Part shown: piece after piece, positions 1-10,507 of the stretch
Layout: every line of letters starts with the position of its first letter
Numbering within the stretch: the stretch's first letter is position 1
Assembly (NCBI RefSeq): GCF_016648105.1
Contig: NZ_JACVVE010000043.1
Span: 1 to 47,942 of the forward strand
Origin: Pseudomonas sp. S31
Lineage (GTDB): Bacteria; Pseudomonadota; Gammaproteobacteria; Pseudomonadales; Pseudomonadaceae
Reading direction: 5' to 3'
Length of the DNA stretch: 47,942 nt
Notes under the pieces: generated by a model
What the model was told of the DNA's origin: nothing
The model's input: only the letters and a program-made list of their open reading frames with translations
The model's database searches: none
Program-made: the position numbers and the translations under genes

Positions 1-50
1 ACCCTCCCCCCGCCCCCCCGGCGGGCCCCCCCCCCCACGGGGCCGGTACA
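1..50. other. C-rich low-complexity window start
   Basis: The first 45 or so bases are almost only C and G, with several C runs, unlike the balanced GC-rich sequence that follows. The acs upstream region looks normal from about base 50. This may be a contig-end sequencing artefact. No gene signal is visible here. Confidence 0.6.
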
Positions 51-133
51 GGCGGAACACCTCCTCCAGCTACACTGTCTTATCGAATAACCGTTGTAGT
101 CCATCGCCCCTTACAAGAGCAGGACCACCCGCC

Positions 134-2068
<1,935 letters not shown>

Positions 2069-2107
2069 CCGGCGGCCTGCCATGGCCGCCCTGAGCCACA
2101 GGTCGCC

Positions 2108-2977
2108 ATGGAAGCCCTACGCCGCCGTATCGAAACCCAGGTCATGAGCCTCACCGGGCTGGCCCTCGGCCAGCTCGACCTGGAGTCGCCCAAGGGCGAC
2201 CCCGGGTTGTTCGGGCCGCACAGCATCAGCTGGCGCGTGCATGGCGACTTCCCCAGCATGCTGGTGGGCGGCATCGGCGCCTTGCTCCTGCAACTGCTGC
2301 ATCCCGCCGCCCTGGCCGGGGTATGGGATCACTCCAACTTCCGTGGCGACCTGCTCGGCCGCCTGCGCCGCACCAGCCAGTTCATCTCCGGCACCACCTT
2401 CGGCTCCACCCGCGATGCCGAATGGCTGATCGCCAAGGTTCGCGACATCCATCTCAAGGTCACCGGCAGCACGCCCGATGGCCGGCCCTACGCCGCGAGT
2501 GACCCGGACCTGCTGACCTGGGTGCACGTGGCCGAGGTCAGCAGCTTCCTCGCCGCCCACCTGCGTTACCGCGACCCGCACCTGCCACGTGCGCAGCAGG
2601 ACCGCTACTACGACGAGATCGCGCTGATCGCCGAACGCCTGGGTGCCCGCGACGTGCCACGCTCCTGCCAGCAGGTAGAAGACTACCTGCTGGCCATGCG
2701 CCCGCAACTGCACTGCGACGCTCGCAGCCTGGAAGTGGTCGGTATCCTGCTCGCCGCCCCCGCGCCCAGCCGCCTGGCGCAGCCGGTCGGTAAATTGATG
2801 CTGCAGGCAGGCATCGATCTGCTGCCTGAATGGGCCAGCGACATGCTAGGTTTGCACCAGGGCCCGATGCGCCGTCAGCTAGTGCGGCTGGGGCTTTTGC
2901 GCACCGCACCGGTGTTGCGCTGGGCCATGCGCGATGGCTCTGCGCAGCGGGCCAAAAGGCGCATGGGTATCGCGTGA
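2108..2977 (+). CDS. MpaB-like (DUF2236) oxygenase-family protein
   Basis: A 289-residue protein resembling the DUF2236/MpaB family, which includes the haem-dependent latex-clearing rubber oxygenase. The visible family features are an N-terminal GGIGALLLQLLHPAALAGV helix, the HSNFRGDLLGRLRRT segment, and a later WVHVAEVSSFLAAHLRY stretch whose histidines would be candidate haem or metal ligands. There is no signal peptide. It starts 39 nt after acs on the same strand and probably shares its transcript. The substrate is unknown and nothing in the sequence links it to acetate. The family assignment is by motif resemblance; any catalytic role is inference. Confidence 0.75.
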   Translation: MEALRRRIETQVMSLTGLALGQLDLESPKGDPGLFGPHSISWRVHGDFPSMLVGGIGALLLQLLHPAALAGVWDHSNFRGDLLGRLRRTSQFISGTTFGSTRDAEWLIAKVRDIHLKVTGSTPDGRPYAASDPDLLTWVHVAEVSSFLAAHLRYRDPHLPRAQQDRYYDEIALIAERLGARDVPRSCQQVEDYLLAMRPQLHCDARSLEVVGILLAAPAPSRLAQPVGKLMLQAGIDLLPEWASDMLGLHQGPMRRQLVRLGLLRTAPVLRWAMRDGSAQRAKRRMGIA

Positions 2978-3055
2978 GGGAAATTGGTCGGCCCAGCGGA
3001 ACCGATTTAACGTGCCATACTCCAACCACTCCTGCTAAGCCAGACGAAGCGACAC

Positions 3056-5992
3056 ATGTACAAAGGACTGATCCGCGCCCTAGGCGCCCTGCTTGCTCTC
3101 GTAGCCCTGTATAGCCTGCTTGGCTTCCTTATTCTCCCCGGCATTGCGCTGCGCGTGGCCAACCAGCAACTGGCCCAGTACGCCACGGTGCCCGCGCACC
3201 TGCAGCGCATCGAACTCAACCCGTTCAGCCTCGAACTGACCTTGTGGGGCCTGCAGGTCGGCGAACCCGGCAAGGAACAGGTCGGCTTCGAGCGCTTGTA
3301 CGCCAACCTGGCGCTCGACAGCCTGTGGAGCGGCGCTCTGCACCTGGATGCCGTGGAACTCGACAAGCCCCGCAACGAGGTGCTGTTCGCCAAGGACGGC
3401 ACGCTCAACCTGACCCAACTGTTCAAGCTGCCGCCCAGCGAGCCCAAGGCCGACGAGCCACCCAGCGACCCCTTCCCGCTGCGGATCGGCTCGATCAAGC
3501 TGAGCGGCGGCTACCTGCACTTTGAGGACGCCCGCCCCAGCGAGCCGATCGAATTCATCTACGACGATATGAACCTTGAGCTGAAGAACCTCAGCACCCT
3601 GCCCGACGACAATGCCGACATGACCCTGGTGGCCAATGGCCCCAACGGTGGCCGCATCGACTGGGCAGGCACGCTGAGCCTGTCGCCGATCGCTTCGCAA
3701 GGCACGCTCAAGGTCACTGATGGCAAGATGAAACTGTTCTGGCCGTATGTCCGCGATGCCGTGCCGCTGGTGCTCGAAGACGGTGTGCTGAACCTGGATA
3801 CCCACTACAAGCTCAACCTCGCCAAGGAAACCGAGCTGCTGCTGGACAACGTCTCGCTGCGCGTCGCCCCCTTCGCCATCAAGGCCCCGGACGGCCGCCA
3901 GCTGGCGCGCCTGGCCAACCTCGAGGTGAGCGAAACCTCCATCGACCTGGCCAAGCAGCTGGTCACCGTCGGCAAGGTGCGGAGTGAAAAACTCGAAACC
4001 TGGGCCGCCCTGGAGAAAGACGGGCAACTGGACTGGCAGAAGCTGTTCGCCAGCCAACCGGCCAAACCGACCCCCAAGGAGAAAGCCGAACCCGCCGCGG
4101 CCGAGCCCACGCCTGAGCAGAAAGCCGCCCAGGCTCCCAGCAAGCCTTGGCAGGTACTGCTCAAGGACGTACAACTGCGCGACTACCAGGTACACCTGGC
4201 CGACCGTAGCCAGAAGGAGCCAGTGGCCCTCGACGTCGGCCCACTCAACCTGGACATGCAAGGCTTCGACAGCCTCAACCAGTCGCCCTTCACCCTCAAG
4301 CTCGACACCGGCGTCGGCAAGCAGGGCAAGCTGCAGGCTGCTGGCCAGGTCAACCTGGCGCCGGTCACCGCCAAACTCGACGTCAGCACCCGCGACATCG
4401 ACCTGCGCGTGGCCCAGGCCTACATCAGCCCGTTCATCCGCCTGGAACTGCGCAGCGGCATGCTCGCCAGCGACCTCAAGGTCGACCTGAAGAACACCGA
4501 CCCGCTGGCCTTCAGCGTGACCGGCAAGGCCCAGGTCAACCAGCTGCACACGCTAGACACCATCAAGGACCGCGACTTCGTCAAATGGCAGCAGGTCAAC
4601 GTCGATGGCCTGTCATACGTGCATGGCGATGCCTTGTCGATCGACAAGGTGACGCTGTTGCAGCCCTATGCGCGCTTCATCATCAACGAAGACCGCACTA
4701 CCAACGTCGATGACCTGCTGATCCCGCAACCGGCCACCCCGGCCAGCAGCGCGCAGGCAAAGCCGGCCAGTGCCTCGGCCAGCAAGCCCCTGGGTATCCA
4801 CATCGGCCAGATCGCCATCAACGACGGCTCGGCCAACTTCGCCGACCTGACCCTGACACCGAACTTCGCCACGGCCGTGCAGCAGCTCAACGGCCAGATC
4901 GGCACCATCGACAACCGCAAGCCGACCCCGGCCAAGGTCGACGTCAAGGGCAAGGTCGACCGCTATGCGCCGGTGACCATCAAGGGCGCACTGAACCCGT
5001 TCAACCCGCTGGCCAGCCTGGACATCGCCACCAGTTTCAAGCGCGTCGAGCTGACCACGCTGACCCCCTACTCCGGCAAGTTCGCAGGTTTCCGCATCCG
5101 CAAGGGCCGGCTGAACCTCGACCTGCACTACCTGATCACCAATGGCCAGCTCAAGGCCGAGAACAAGGTGGTGGTGGAACAGCTGCAACTGGGTGAGAAG
5201 GTCGACAGCCCCGACGCGGTGGACCTGCCGATCCGCCTGGCGGTGGCCCTGCTCAAGGACACCGAGGGCAAGATCTCGATCGAGCTGCCGGTCACGGGCG
5301 ACCTCAACAACCCGCAGTTCAGCGTGATGCCGATCGTCTGGCAGACCCTGCGCAACCTGGTGCTGCGTGCGGCCCAGGCACCGTTCAAGTTCATCGGTGG
5401 CCTGATTTCCGGGGGCGGCGCCGAAGACCTTGGCAATGTCGCCTTTGCGCCAGGTTCCAGCGAACTCAGCGGGGATGCCCAGGGCGCGCTGGAGAAACTG
5501 GCGGCAGCCTTGCAGAAACGCCCGGAACTGCGCCTGGAAATCGAAGGCACCGCCGCCCAGAGCAGCGACGGCCCGCTGATCGCCGAACAGCGCCTGGAGC
5601 GGGAATACCAGGCTACCTGGTACAAGATCCTGCAACGTCGCGGCGATAAGGTACCGGCCAATGCCTCGATGCTGAAGGTCGACGACAGCGACAAGCCAGC
5701 GATGCTCGAAGGTATCTACCGTACCCGCCTGAAACAGCAGCCGCCGGCCGAATGGGAGCAGTTGAGCCGCGACGAGCGTACCGCCAAGCTGCGCGAAGCG
5801 GTGATCAAATCGTGGGCGGAAAGCGCGTCGCTGCTGCGCACCCTGGGCCAGGCACGGGCCGGTAGCATCAAGGACTACCTGGTCGATAAAGGGAAGCTGG
5901 AGGACGACCGGGTGTACTTCATCGATACCACGTTGGGCGAGGCTGAGAAGGATGGGCGGGTGATTACGCCGATGCATCTGGATGCCGAGTGA
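3056..5992 (+). CDS. DUF748 (AsmA-like) large envelope protein
   Basis: A 978-residue protein with an N-terminal hydrophobic anchor at about residues 8-32 (ALGALLALVALYSLLGFLIL) and a long, mainly beta-type periplasmic body. It matches the layout of DUF748 proteins, distant relatives of the AsmA/TamB group of inner-membrane-anchored periplasmic proteins. Two Ala/Pro/Lys/Ser-rich linkers interrupt the body, near residues 338-365 and 558-580. Near residues 800-845 is a stretch beginning VAFAPGSSELSGDAQGALEKL, which resembles the start of an OmpA-like peptidoglycan-binding domain. No cellular role can be deduced. The start has only a weak GAAG upstream. A REP pair and a bidirectional terminator lie after the stop. 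Confidence 0.8.
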   Translation: MYKGLIRALGALLALVALYSLLGFLILPGIALRVANQQLAQYATVPAHLQRIELNPFSLELTLWGLQVGEPGKEQVGFERLYANLALDSLWSGALHLDAVELDKPRNEVLFAKDGTLNLTQLFKLPPSEPKADEPPSDPFPLRIGSIKLSGGYLHFEDARPSEPIEFIYDDMNLELKNLSTLPDDNADMTLVANGPNGGRIDWAGTLSLSPIASQGTLKVTDGKMKLFWPYVRDAVPLVLEDGVLNLDTHYKLNLAKETELLLDNVSLRVAPFAIKAPDGRQLARLANLEVSETSIDLAKQLVTVGKVRSEKLETWAALEKDGQLDWQKLFASQPAKPTPKEKAEPAAAEPTPEQKAAQAPSKPWQVLLKDVQLRDYQVHLADRSQKEPVALDVGPLNLDMQGFDSLNQSPFTLKLDTGVGKQGKLQAAGQVNLAPVTAKLDVSTRDIDLRVAQAYISPFIRLELRSGMLASDLKVDLKNTDPLAFSVTGKAQVNQLHTLDTIKDRDFVKWQQVNVDGLSYVHGDALSIDKVTLLQPYARFIINEDRTTNVDDLLIPQPATPASSAQAKPASASASKPLGIHIGQIAINDGSANFADLTLTPNFATAVQQLNGQIGTIDNRKPTPAKVDVKGKVDRYAPVTIKGALNPFNPLASLDIATSFKRVELTTLTPYSGKFAGFRIRKGRLNLDLHYLITNGQLKAENKVVVEQLQLGEKVDSPDAVDLPIRLAVALLKDTEGKISIELPVTGDLNNPQFSVMPIVWQTLRNLVLRAAQAPFKFIGGLISGGGAEDLGNVAFAPGSSELSGDAQGALEKLAAALQKRPELRLEIEGTAAQSSDGPLIAEQRLEREYQATWYKILQRRGDKVPANASMLKVDDSDKPAMLEGIYRTRLKQQPPAEWEQLSRDERTAKLREAVIKSWAESASLLRTLGQARAGSIKDYLVDKGKLEDDRVYFIDTTLGEAEKDGRVITPMHLDAE

Positions 5993-6008
5993 TCCTGGCA
6001 TGACAGGT

Positions 6009-6089
6009 CTGGCCTCTTCGCGGCTAAAGCCGCTCCTACACGGGGAGCGGTAATTTCTGTAGGAGCGGCTTTAGCCGCGAAGAGGCCAG
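6009..6089. repeat. REP inverted pair (BIME-like)
   Basis: Two perfect inverted copies of a 32-bp unit occupy 6009-6040 and 6058-6089, each with the core GCGGCTAAAGCCGC. This matches the extragenic palindrome family of P. putida. It sits between convergent 3' ends of the DUF748 and BON genes. Confidence 0.9.
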
Positions 6090-6102
6090 GCAGGACTCAA
6101 TG

Positions 6103-6132
6103 AAAAGCCCCGGCAGATGCCGGGGCTTTTTT
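6103..6132. terminator. Bidirectional intrinsic terminator
   Basis: The stem AAAAGCCCCGGC / GCCGGGGCTTTT has a 4-nt loop and is flanked by T runs on both strands. It serves the convergent DUF748 and BON genes. Confidence 0.9.
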
Positions 6133-6171
6133 ACATCGGTGGCCAAATCCTTCTGGCCGACAGGATGGTCC

Positions 6172-6525
6172 TTATTCGGCTTTCAGGCCGTCAGACATGA
6201 CGCTCTTGACGCCCTTGATGTTGTTGGTGATGCGAACAGCTTCTTCTTTCTGCGATGCAGTGACCTTCACGTCCGAGGACAGCGAAACGACACCTTGGCT
6301 GGTTTCAACTTTGATGTCGCTGCCCGGAATGCCTTTTTCGGTCAGCAGGTCGGCCTTGACCTTGGTGGTGATCCAACTATCGGAGCCTTCTTGTTTAACA
6401 TTGTCCACTGTGTTGGCAGCCAGCATGACAGGTGCCTGGGTCGAGGCTTGGGCGGCGAAGGCGCCGTTGGCCAGGGTCAGAGTCAGGGCGGTAGCAGTAG
6501 CGGCAGCAATGGCAAACTTCTTCAT
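6172..6525 (-). CDS. Periplasmic BON-domain protein (OsmY-like)
   Basis: A 117-residue protein with a cleavable-looking signal peptide (MKKFAIAAATATALTLTLA, ending near GAFAAQA) and one BON domain at about residues 45-115. BON domains bind phospholipid surfaces and occur in osmotic and envelope stress proteins such as OsmY (family knowledge). I chose the ATG at 6525 because AGGAG lies 8 nt upstream; an in-frame GTG at 6534 overlaps that site. A sigma-54-like promoter lies at 6590-6605. It is a single-gene unit with its own terminator, probably stress-related, but the physiological role is not shown by the sequence. Confidence 0.85.
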   Translation of the reverse strand: MKKFAIAAATATALTLTLANGAFAAQASTQAPVMLAANTVDNVKQEGSDSWITTKVKADLLTEKGIPGSDIKVETSQGVVSLSSDVKVTASQKEEAVRITNNIKGVKSVMSDGLKAE

Positions 6526-6589
6526 TTGGGTCACTCCTGTTTTTCGGAAGGTCTGCGCCGTAGTTCCTGGCGTCAGGTATGAAGGTAGT

Positions 6590-6605
6590 TGCAGGTGCTG
6601 TGCCA
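6590..6605 (-). promoter_or_regulatory. Candidate sigma-54 (-24/-12) promoter for the BON gene
   Basis: On the minus strand the sequence TGGCACAGCACCTGCA has the GG and GC dinucleotides separated by exactly 10 nt and differs little from TGGCAC-N5-TTGCA. The predicted start leaves a leader of about 50 nt before the BON ATG. No enhancer-binding site was identified. Confidence 0.4.
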
Positions 6606-6777
6606 GCTTTTGCGTTTCGCTTGAAGCCTTTTAAATCAATGACTTAGGTAGATATGACAATGCCAGGTGTCGTGCAATCTGCAATGCCGGGCAAAAAAAG
6701 CTGTGCAAGATGCATGTTCGCAAAACGGTTTCAGGACCGGTTTCAGCGCATGGCATAGCGACATTTCAGCAGATAAG

Positions 6778-6801
6778 AAAAAGGGCCCCGAAGGGCCCTT
6801 G
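6778..6801 (-). terminator. Intrinsic terminator of the rpsO-pnp transcript
   Basis: On the minus strand AAGGGCCC-TTCG-GGGCCCTTTTT lies about 17 nt after the pnp stop, with a stable tetraloop and a T5 tract. Confidence 0.9.
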
Positions 6802-6818
6802 ATCATCGCTGCGGTCGA

Positions 6819-8924
6819 TTAGACGCCGGAAGCCTTGGCCGCGGCAACGTCCTTGATCGACAGCTTGATACGGCCGCGGTTGTCCACGTCCAGTACCAGC
6901 ACTTCGACTTCCTGGCCTTCTTTCAGGATATCGGTCACTTTCTCGACACGAGCGTCGCTCAGCATCGAGATGTGCACCAGGCCGTCCTTGCCAGGCAGGA
7001 TGTTGACGAAGGCGCCGAAGTCGACGATGCGTTCGACCTTGCCGACGTAGATCTTGCCGATCTCGGCCTCTGCGGTGATGCCCAGGATGCGCTGCTTGGC
7101 TGCGTCTGCCGCTTCCTTGGTTTCGCCGAAGATCTTGATCGAGCCGTCGTCTTCGATGTCGATCGAAGCCTTGGTTTCTTCGCAGATGGCGCGGATGGTG
7201 GCGCCGCCCTTGCCGATGACGTCACGGATCTTGTCGGTGTCGATCTTCATCGCGATCATGGTCGGGGCGTTGGCCGACAGTTCGGTACGCGACTGGCCGA
7301 TGATCTGGTTCATCTGGCCGAGGATGTTCAGGCGCGCTTCCAGGGCCTGGCCCAGGGCGATCTCCATGATCTCTTCGGTGATGCCGTTGATCTTGATGTC
7401 CATCTGCAGCGCGGTAACACCCTTGGCGGTACCGGCAACCTTGAAGTCCATGTCGCCCAGGTGGTCTTCGTCACCGAGGATGTCGGTGAGGACGGCGAAC
7501 TTCTCGCCTTCCTTGACCAGGCCCATGGCGATACCGGCAACCGGAGCCTTCATCGGCACACCAGCGTCCATCAGGGCCAGGGAAGCACCGCAGACCGAAG
7601 CCATGGAGCTGGAACCGTTGGATTCGGTGATTTCCGAAACCACACGGATGGTGTACGGGAACACGTCGGCGGCTGGCAGCATGGCTTGAACCGAACGACG
7701 GGCCAGACGGCCGTGGCCGATTTCGCGGCGGCCAGCGCCACCCATGCGACCACACTCACCTACCGAGAACGGTGGGAAGTTGTAGTGCAGCATGAACGGG
7801 TCTTTCTTCTCGCCTTCGAGGGTATCCAGCAGCTGTGCGTCCCGCGCGGTACCCAGGGTCGCGACGACCAGGGCCTGGGTTTCGCCACGGGTGAACAGCG
7901 CCGAACCGTGGGTCTTCGGCAGTACGCCGACTTCGATGTTCAGCGGGCGTACGGTCTTGGTGTCGCGGCCGTCGATACGTGGCTTGCCGTTGACGATGTT
8001 TTCGCGAACGGTGCGGTATTCGATTTCGCCGAAGATGTCTTTGACTTCACCAGCCGAAGGTTGGCCTTCCTCACCCGAGAACTTGGCAACCGCCTGGTCG
8101 CGCAGCTCGCCCAGGCGCGCATAGCGGTCAGCCTTGACGGTGATGGTGTAGCCCTGCGAAACAGCCTCGCCGAACTCGGCGCGGATGGCGTTGAACAGCT
8201 CGGTGTTGGCAACGGCCGGTTTCCAGTCCCAGGTCGGCTTGCCCGCTTCGGCGGCCAGCTCTTTGACAGCCTGGATGACAGCCTGGAATTCGTCGTGGGC
8301 GAACAGCACGGCACCCAGCATCTGGTCTTCGGTCAGCTCCTGGGCTTCCGATTCAACCATCAGCACGGCATCGGAAGTACCGGCAACGACCATGTCCAGG
8401 CTCGAAGCCTGCAGCTGCTCGTAGGTTGGGTTCAGCAGGTAGCCAGTGCTTTCGTGGAAGGCTACGCGAGCGGCGCCGATCGGGCCTTCGAACGGGATGC
8501 CGGAGATGGCCAGGGCAGCCGAGGTACCGATCATCGCAGCGATGTCCGGATCGGTCTTCTTGCTGGTGGAGACGACGGTGCAGACGACCTGCACTTCGTT
8601 CATGAAGCCTTCTGGGAACAGCGGGCGGATCGGACGGTCGATCAGGCGCGAGGTCAGCGTCTCTTTCTCCGAAGGACGGCCTTCACGCTTGAAGAAGCCA
8701 CCCGGGATCTTGCCGGCGGCGTAGGTCTTTTCCTGGTAGTGGACCGACAGCGGGAAGAAACCCTTGCCTGGATCGGCCTGCTTGGCACCTACCACGGTCA
8801 CCAGCACGGTGACGTCGTTGTCGACGGTGACCAGCACGGCGCCGGTCGCCTGACGGGCGATACGGCCCGTTTCGAGAGTAACGGTCGATTGACCGAACTG
8901 GAATTTCTTGATTACCGGGTTCAC
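6819..8924 (-). CDS. pnp: Polynucleotide phosphorylase
   Basis: A 701-residue 3'-5' exoribonuclease that phosphorolyses RNA and is normally a degradosome partner. It has two RNase PH-like domains (about 1-230 and 310-545), a KH domain near 553-610 (IRDVIGKGGATIRAI) and a C-terminal S1 domain near 620-690. The length is standard. Translation starts at a GTG, preceded by GGTAGGA with a 4-nt gap. It follows rpsO across a 246-nt spacer containing a long hairpin. In E. coli the equivalent spacer is cut by RNase III to autoregulate pnp; the same here is inference. Confidence 0.98.
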   Translation of the reverse strand: MNPVIKKFQFGQSTVTLETGRIARQATGAVLVTVDNDVTVLVTVVGAKQADPGKGFFPLSVHYQEKTYAAGKIPGGFFKREGRPSEKETLTSRLIDRPIRPLFPEGFMNEVQVVCTVVSTSKKTDPDIAAMIGTSAALAISGIPFEGPIGAARVAFHESTGYLLNPTYEQLQASSLDMVVAGTSDAVLMVESEAQELTEDQMLGAVLFAHDEFQAVIQAVKELAAEAGKPTWDWKPAVANTELFNAIRAEFGEAVSQGYTITVKADRYARLGELRDQAVAKFSGEEGQPSAGEVKDIFGEIEYRTVRENIVNGKPRIDGRDTKTVRPLNIEVGVLPKTHGSALFTRGETQALVVATLGTARDAQLLDTLEGEKKDPFMLHYNFPPFSVGECGRMGGAGRREIGHGRLARRSVQAMLPAADVFPYTIRVVSEITESNGSSSMASVCGASLALMDAGVPMKAPVAGIAMGLVKEGEKFAVLTDILGDEDHLGDMDFKVAGTAKGVTALQMDIKINGITEEIMEIALGQALEARLNILGQMNQIIGQSRTELSANAPTMIAMKIDTDKIRDVIGKGGATIRAICEETKASIDIEDDGSIKIFGETKEAADAAKQRILGITAEAEIGKIYVGKVERIVDFGAFVNILPGKDGLVHISMLSDARVEKVTDILKEGQEVEVLVLDVDNRGRIKLSIKDVAAAKASGV

Positions 8925-9093
8925 GGTTTCCTACCTTTTCAGTGGCTCTTGGGGGAACTGGTTTCTTGCGAATTCTTGGGCAGAACGGGGAATCGGCCCC
9001 ATTGACCGTCCAGATACAACACGAGGCTGGGAGCCTGGCGCCAAACGGAAAAACCGTTCAGCACTGCCAGGCTGCCAACCTCGGAGATACGCG

Positions 9094-9146
9094 TGGCGTG
9101 TCCGACGCAAGCACAGAAAAGCACTTGCGAAGCCTGCGACACGCCA
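9094..9146 (-). promoter_or_regulatory. Long hairpin in the rpsO-pnp spacer
   Basis: The outer arms TGGCGTGTC (9094-9102) and GACACGCCA (9138-9146) pair perfectly. Inside them GCAAG (9107-9111) pairs with CTTGC (9124-9128). There is no T tract, so a processing or pnp-autoregulation hairpin fits better than a terminator. Confidence 0.5.
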
Positions 9147-9170
9147 TGCACACCACTGACCAGGCCGCTA

Positions 9171-9440
9171 TTAGCGACGCAGGCCCAGGCGACCGATCAG
9201 GGCGCTGTAACGAGTGGTGTCTTTGCCCTTCAGGTAGTCCAGCAGCTTACGACGCTGGTTGACCATACGGATCAGGCCACGACGCGAGTGGTGGTCTTTG
9301 CCGTTGGCCTTGAAGTGGCCTTGCAGCTTGTTGATGTTCGCGGTCAGCAGAGCGACCTGAACTTCCGGGCTACCGGTGTCGCCAGCAGCTTGCTGGAAGT
9401 CGGTAACGATTTGAGCTTTTTCTTCAACGCTGAGGGCCAT
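9171..9440 (-). CDS. rpsO: 30S ribosomal protein S15
   Basis: An 89-residue primary 16S rRNA-binding protein of the small subunit, starting MALSVEEKAQIV and ending LIGRLGLRR, at the family length. The open frame extends upstream, but the ATG at 9440 has AGGAG 7 nt ahead and matches the S15 N-terminus. It lies between truB and pnp in the usual order. The 146-nt leader contains two small hairpins near the start (see the separate entry), in the place where S15 represses its own translation in E. coli. Confidence 0.98.
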   Translation of the reverse strand: MALSVEEKAQIVTDFQQAAGDTGSPEVQVALLTANINKLQGHFKANGKDHHSRRGLIRMVNQRRKLLDYLKGKDTTRYSALIGRLGLRR

Positions 9441-9461
9441 TTGGCTTCTCCTGATAACGGA

Positions 9462-9500
9462 ACCCGCGAACGGGTCCAATAGGCCAGGGACAAATCCCTG
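9462..9500 (-). promoter_or_regulatory. Hairpins in the rpsO leader, candidate S15 operator
   Basis: On the minus strand CAGGGA-TTTG-TCCCTG (9485-9500) is followed by ACCCG-TTCG-CGGGT (9462-9475), which ends a few bases before the AGGAG of rpsO. The position fits translational autocontrol by S15, but the fold does not by itself prove it. Confidence 0.4.
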
Positions 9501-9586
9501 TATTAATAGAAAAGGTGTGACCGTGCCTACTGACAGCCACCCTTGGTTCCGCGGGCTCCGGTATTAGCCTCGGCCCGTGGTTTCGA

Positions 9587-10504
9587 TCATTCCGACCGAA
9601 TCAGTCGACGCGGCGCAATGCGCCCGTCTTCGCTCACTTCACCGATACCGATGAAGCGACCGTTGTGATCCTGTACCCGGACCATGCCGAACTGCGGCGC
9701 GTCCGGAGCCCGTACTGCCTGCCCATGCAGCCAGTAGAAGGCACTGTGTTCCGACAGGCACACCAGGGGCCAGTCTTGCAGGCCGCTGTCGGCGGGCATC
9801 AGGAAGCGGTCGAGTGCTTCGTTGCCGCCTTCGGCGTGGGCCTGCTCGAGTTCCTCGAGGGTGACCGTCTGGGCCAGCTCGAACGGCCCAGCCTGGGTTC
9901 TGCGCAGCTCGGCGACGTACGCACCACAGCCCAGAACCTCACCGATATCCTCCACCAGGGTGCGGATATAGGTGCCTTTGCTGCAACCGACCGACAACCG
10001 CGCACGGGTACCTTCGCACTCGAGCAACTCCAAGCGGCCAATAGTAACAGAACGCGCCTCGCGCTCCACTACCTCTCCTGCACGTGCCAGTTTATACAGC
10101 GGCTGGCCATCACGCTTGAGAGCCGAGTACATCGGCGGCACCTGGCTGATCGGGCCACGAAAACGCGGCAGCACAGCCTCGATATCGGCGCGACCAACGG
10201 TCACCTCGCGGGTCTGCAACACCTCGCCTTCGGCGTCTGCGGTGGTGGTAGTCTGCCCCAGCTGCATGACCGTTTCGTAGCCCTTGTCGGAATCGAGCAG
10301 GTACTGCGAAAACTTGGTCGCCTCACCGAAGCACAGCGGCAGAACGCCGGAGGCCAGGGGGTCGAGGCTGCCGGTGTGGCCGGCCTTCTCGGCGTTGAGC
10401 AGCCAACGGACCTTCTGCAAGGCAGCGTTGGAGGTGAACCCCAGGGGCTTGTCGAGCAGGATGATGCCGCTGACGTTGCGGCGGATACGTTTGACCTGGG
10501 CCAC
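9587..10504 (-). CDS. truB: tRNA pseudouridine-55 synthase
   Basis: A 305-residue enzyme that makes pseudouridine 55 in the T-loop of tRNAs. The catalytic motif GSLDPLASG carries the nucleophile Asp48, the same number as in E. coli. A PUA-like RNA-binding region forms the C-terminus (VRVQDHNGRFIGIGEV). It starts at a GTG 3 nt after the rbfA stop, with AAGGAG inside the rbfA end at 6 nt spacing, so translation is probably coupled to rbfA. Confidence 0.97.
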   Translation of the reverse strand: MAQVKRIRRNVSGIILLDKPLGFTSNAALQKVRWLLNAEKAGHTGSLDPLASGVLPLCFGEATKFSQYLLDSDKGYETVMQLGQTTTTADAEGEVLQTREVTVGRADIEAVLPRFRGPISQVPPMYSALKRDGQPLYKLARAGEVVEREARSVTIGRLELLECEGTRARLSVGCSKGTYIRTLVEDIGEVLGCGAYVAELRRTQAGPFELAQTVTLEELEQAHAEGGNEALDRFLMPADSGLQDWPLVCLSEHSAFYWLHGQAVRAPDAPQFGMVRVQDHNGRFIGIGEVSEDGRIAPRRLIRSE

Positions 10505-10507
10505 CGC

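Noticed and set aside
6972..9005. 677-aa open frame antisense to pnp
   Set aside because: Shadow of pnp, without recognisable domain or start signal.
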